64,000 nt of DNA from Phallus indusiatus (taxonomy: Eukaryota > Basidiomycota > Agaricomycetes > Phallales > Phallaceae). The position numbers and the translations under genes are program-made. Below are positions 62,461 through 64,000 of this stretch, in pieces. The stretch is taken from positions 310,001 through 374,000 of the forward strand of contig JAQFWX010000003.1 of assembly GCA_027605045.1 (NCBI GenBank), written 5' to 3'. Each line of letters starts with the position of its first letter. The first letter of the stretch is position 1. Under the pieces are notes generated by a model. That model saw only the letters and a program-made list of their open reading frames with translations, made no database searches and was not told the origin of the DNA.

Positions 62461-62864
62461 GAAGATGCAAGGGAAAGAAGACCAAGAGGAAGGCGCCCCT
62501 TGGGCTCGCTAATATAATCATACCTTTAATGAACTAGACGACAACAGGCGCCCTGCCCTGAGTATGTGTACTATCACACCAACAATCATTGTTATCTCCG
62601 GGTATACAAAAAAGTTTATTAATTATTGTCTACTTTTTAAGAGAACTCCGTCGGAACGACTGTAGTGGCATGACATTAGAATATAAAACGACGTTAAACT
62701 CTCCCAAGGAATCCGTCTCAGTAAATGTCCCCCACGTATTTTATTCTGTGCAAAGAAAAGGACCTCCCCTCGACTCATAACGATAAAAAAAAACATCAAC
62801 CTATTGAGGTTTACCGCTAACAAAACAATTAGGAATGTCTGAACACATTCTTCTTGAAGACGGC
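62461..62864. other. Intergenic, 404 bp
   Basis: This stretch lies upstream of the RasGAP start and downstream of the elongase stop, both on the minus strand. It should include the RasGAP promoter. I see no supported gene in it. Confidence 0.4.
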
Positions 62865-64000
62865 TTACTTGATGGCTTTTCCATTGGCATGTCCAACAGT
62901 AGGTTTTTTACTTTGACCTCCGCGAGATCTGTATGTTGTCTTGTAAAACGAGATGAACAAGAAAAGATAGCTGGTTAATAAACCGCAGCCGAAGATGGCA
63001 GCTGTTGGAGAGCCAGAACATGTACCCATTACTGGGAGGCTAGAATATGTAGAAGCAAAGTAATTATACGCTGAATATGGTCATTGTCAGGACATTCAAA
63101 GCTCAATGGGAAGCAGTTTACTAACTCGCGAAATAGATCACAAAGAGATCAATGACAAATTGAATGATCTGCATAGTTGTAAGGTACTTTTTCCACTACA
63201 AAACGTATCAATAAACAGTGTTGCCATATGAAGATATACGCTTACCCAGATCTTCCTGCCGCCGGCGGTCGCAAAGTAGTAGTAATCTAACGGATTTTGA
63301 ACACGGGGAATAACAATCGAAATGGGAAGTGTGCATACACATGAAAACGTGAACGGTGAGGTTCAGTTGGATGGGAACCCAAGACTGTTTGATACGCGTG
63401 TGTATTTCGTGTTTGGCTTTGAAAAGTATGGAATACGCATACCACAGTAGTACGGCCATTCAACTGAGTGAAACAAAGTAAAGCCGTGGCCGAATGATGG
63501 AAAACATGAAGGAAAGCTAAGAGTGCCTTTAGCACGATAAACAACGGCTCTGGATTGTATACTAACCCAAAGGTTTCTTCTTCAGGAACAAGAAAACCGT
63601 ATCAATTAACTCGACGTATTTGATGTAATAATTAATCATATAGTAAACCTCGAGTTTCTACCGTCACATGTGAGAATAGACTCTAATTTCAGAAAAAGGA
63701 AAGAAAAAATTAAGCACTAACCGGTGTCCAGGCATCGTACCCACAAATGCTATGAAACAAGCCGCGGTTATACATAATGGGGATTATTTCTTCTCCTATC
63801 AAAAGGAGCAACACAAAACTCCCCAAGCTCAATAGGATATTGTGGAGTTGGAACAAGAACGTTAATTTCATAGGTTCACGAGAACGCATAATTTCCCGGC
63901 CTCCCAAAACAACAGCCAGATACGTGACGAGGGCGGTTATGACAGCAGGTGTCGTCGAGAGAGGGGTGCGACCTGGTTCATAGCGTTGTAAATAAGATGG
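62865..64000 (-). CDS. Very-long-chain fatty-acid elongase (ELO family), 5' end outside window
   Basis: ELO proteins catalyse the condensing step that extends acyl-CoA in the ER. The visible frame enters from the right edge (PSYLQRYEPGRTPLSTTP) and runs through several short exons to a stop at 62865. Family hallmarks are KKPLAFLHVFHHSATALL with the catalytic HxxHH box, YYMINYYIKYVELIDTVFLF, SWVPIQLNLTVHVFM and YYYFATAGGRKIWWKKYL. Several hydrophobic helices and a basic C-terminus (KKPTVGHANGKAIK) fit an ER membrane protein. The N-terminus and first helix are missing because the window ends. Its class (saturated, mono- or polyunsaturated substrate) cannot be told from this part. Confidence 0.93.

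Noticed and set aside
1..64000. Mobile elements, CRISPR arrays, rRNA and clustered biosynthetic genes
   Set aside because: No transposase, reverse transcriptase, long terminal repeats, regularly spaced repeats or polyketide/NRPS-type genes were seen.

Overview
The window is nuclear DNA of a basidiomycete fungus, most likely a mushroom-forming Agaricomycete. Genes are dense on both strands and are cut by many short introns (about 45-65 nt, GT-AG, with CTRAY-like branch sites near the acceptor). The proteins are typical fungal housekeeping products. I saw no transposon, rRNA, tRNA, CRISPR array or prokaryotic operon. Exon joins were worked out by hand from splice signals, reading phase and remembered family motifs; no alignment was run.

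Layout, left to right. 1-1311 (+): C-terminal part of an acidic, Ser-rich nuclear-type protein, cut by the window edge. 1616-3257 (+): F-box protein. 5908-3454 (-): mitochondrial intermediate peptidase (MIP/OCT1). MIP borders the homeodomain (A) mating-type locus in many Agaricomycetes, so the left edge may be the start of that locus. 8323-6137 (-): WHIM-like chromatin protein. 9179-8607 (-): FAM32A homologue. 9730-12912 (+): COG1. 13821-12964 (-): nicotianamine synthase-like enzyme. 16048-14142 (-): leucine-rich-repeat protein. 17219-16322 (-): stand-alone voltage-sensor-like membrane protein. 17332-19183 (+): BDP1 of TFIIIB. 19496-20457 (+): orphan. 23657-20614 (-): coiled-coil membrane protein. 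28325-24029 (-): DDB1. 30879-28891 (-): C4 zinc-finger protein. 32302-31041 (-): CWC25. 32543-36785 (+): RPB2. 39727-37140 (-): multicopper oxidase. 42294-39972 (-): PTM1/GPR107-like seven-pass receptor. 42960-43968 (+): PEX11. 49427-44134 (-): REV3. 49464-50853 (+): dysferlin-domain peroxin. 51107-55185 (+): DExH RNA helicase, probably mitochondrial. 55688-59022 (+): AP-2 alpha. 62460-59118 (-): RasGAP. 64000-62865 (-): fatty-acid elongase, cut by the right edge.

The genes do not form one pathway. Several belong to shared themes: transcription (RPB2, BDP1), splicing (CWC25, FAM32A), peroxisomes (PEX11, DysF peroxin), membrane traffic (COG1, AP-2 alpha, PTM1-like) and DNA damage (DDB1, REV3).

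The most unusual structures are in gene architecture. The multicopper oxidase appears to need two consecutive micro-exons of 5 and 3 nt to build its HSH copper-ligand motif. The PTM1-like gene appears to need an AT-AC intron. Three genes seem to use GC-AG introns. At five places a conserved reading frame jumps by one base with no possible intron, and at a sixth no splice pair keeps the frame. Most of the five lie at short homopolymers, which suggests uncorrected sequencing indels, although real pseudogenes cannot be excluded.
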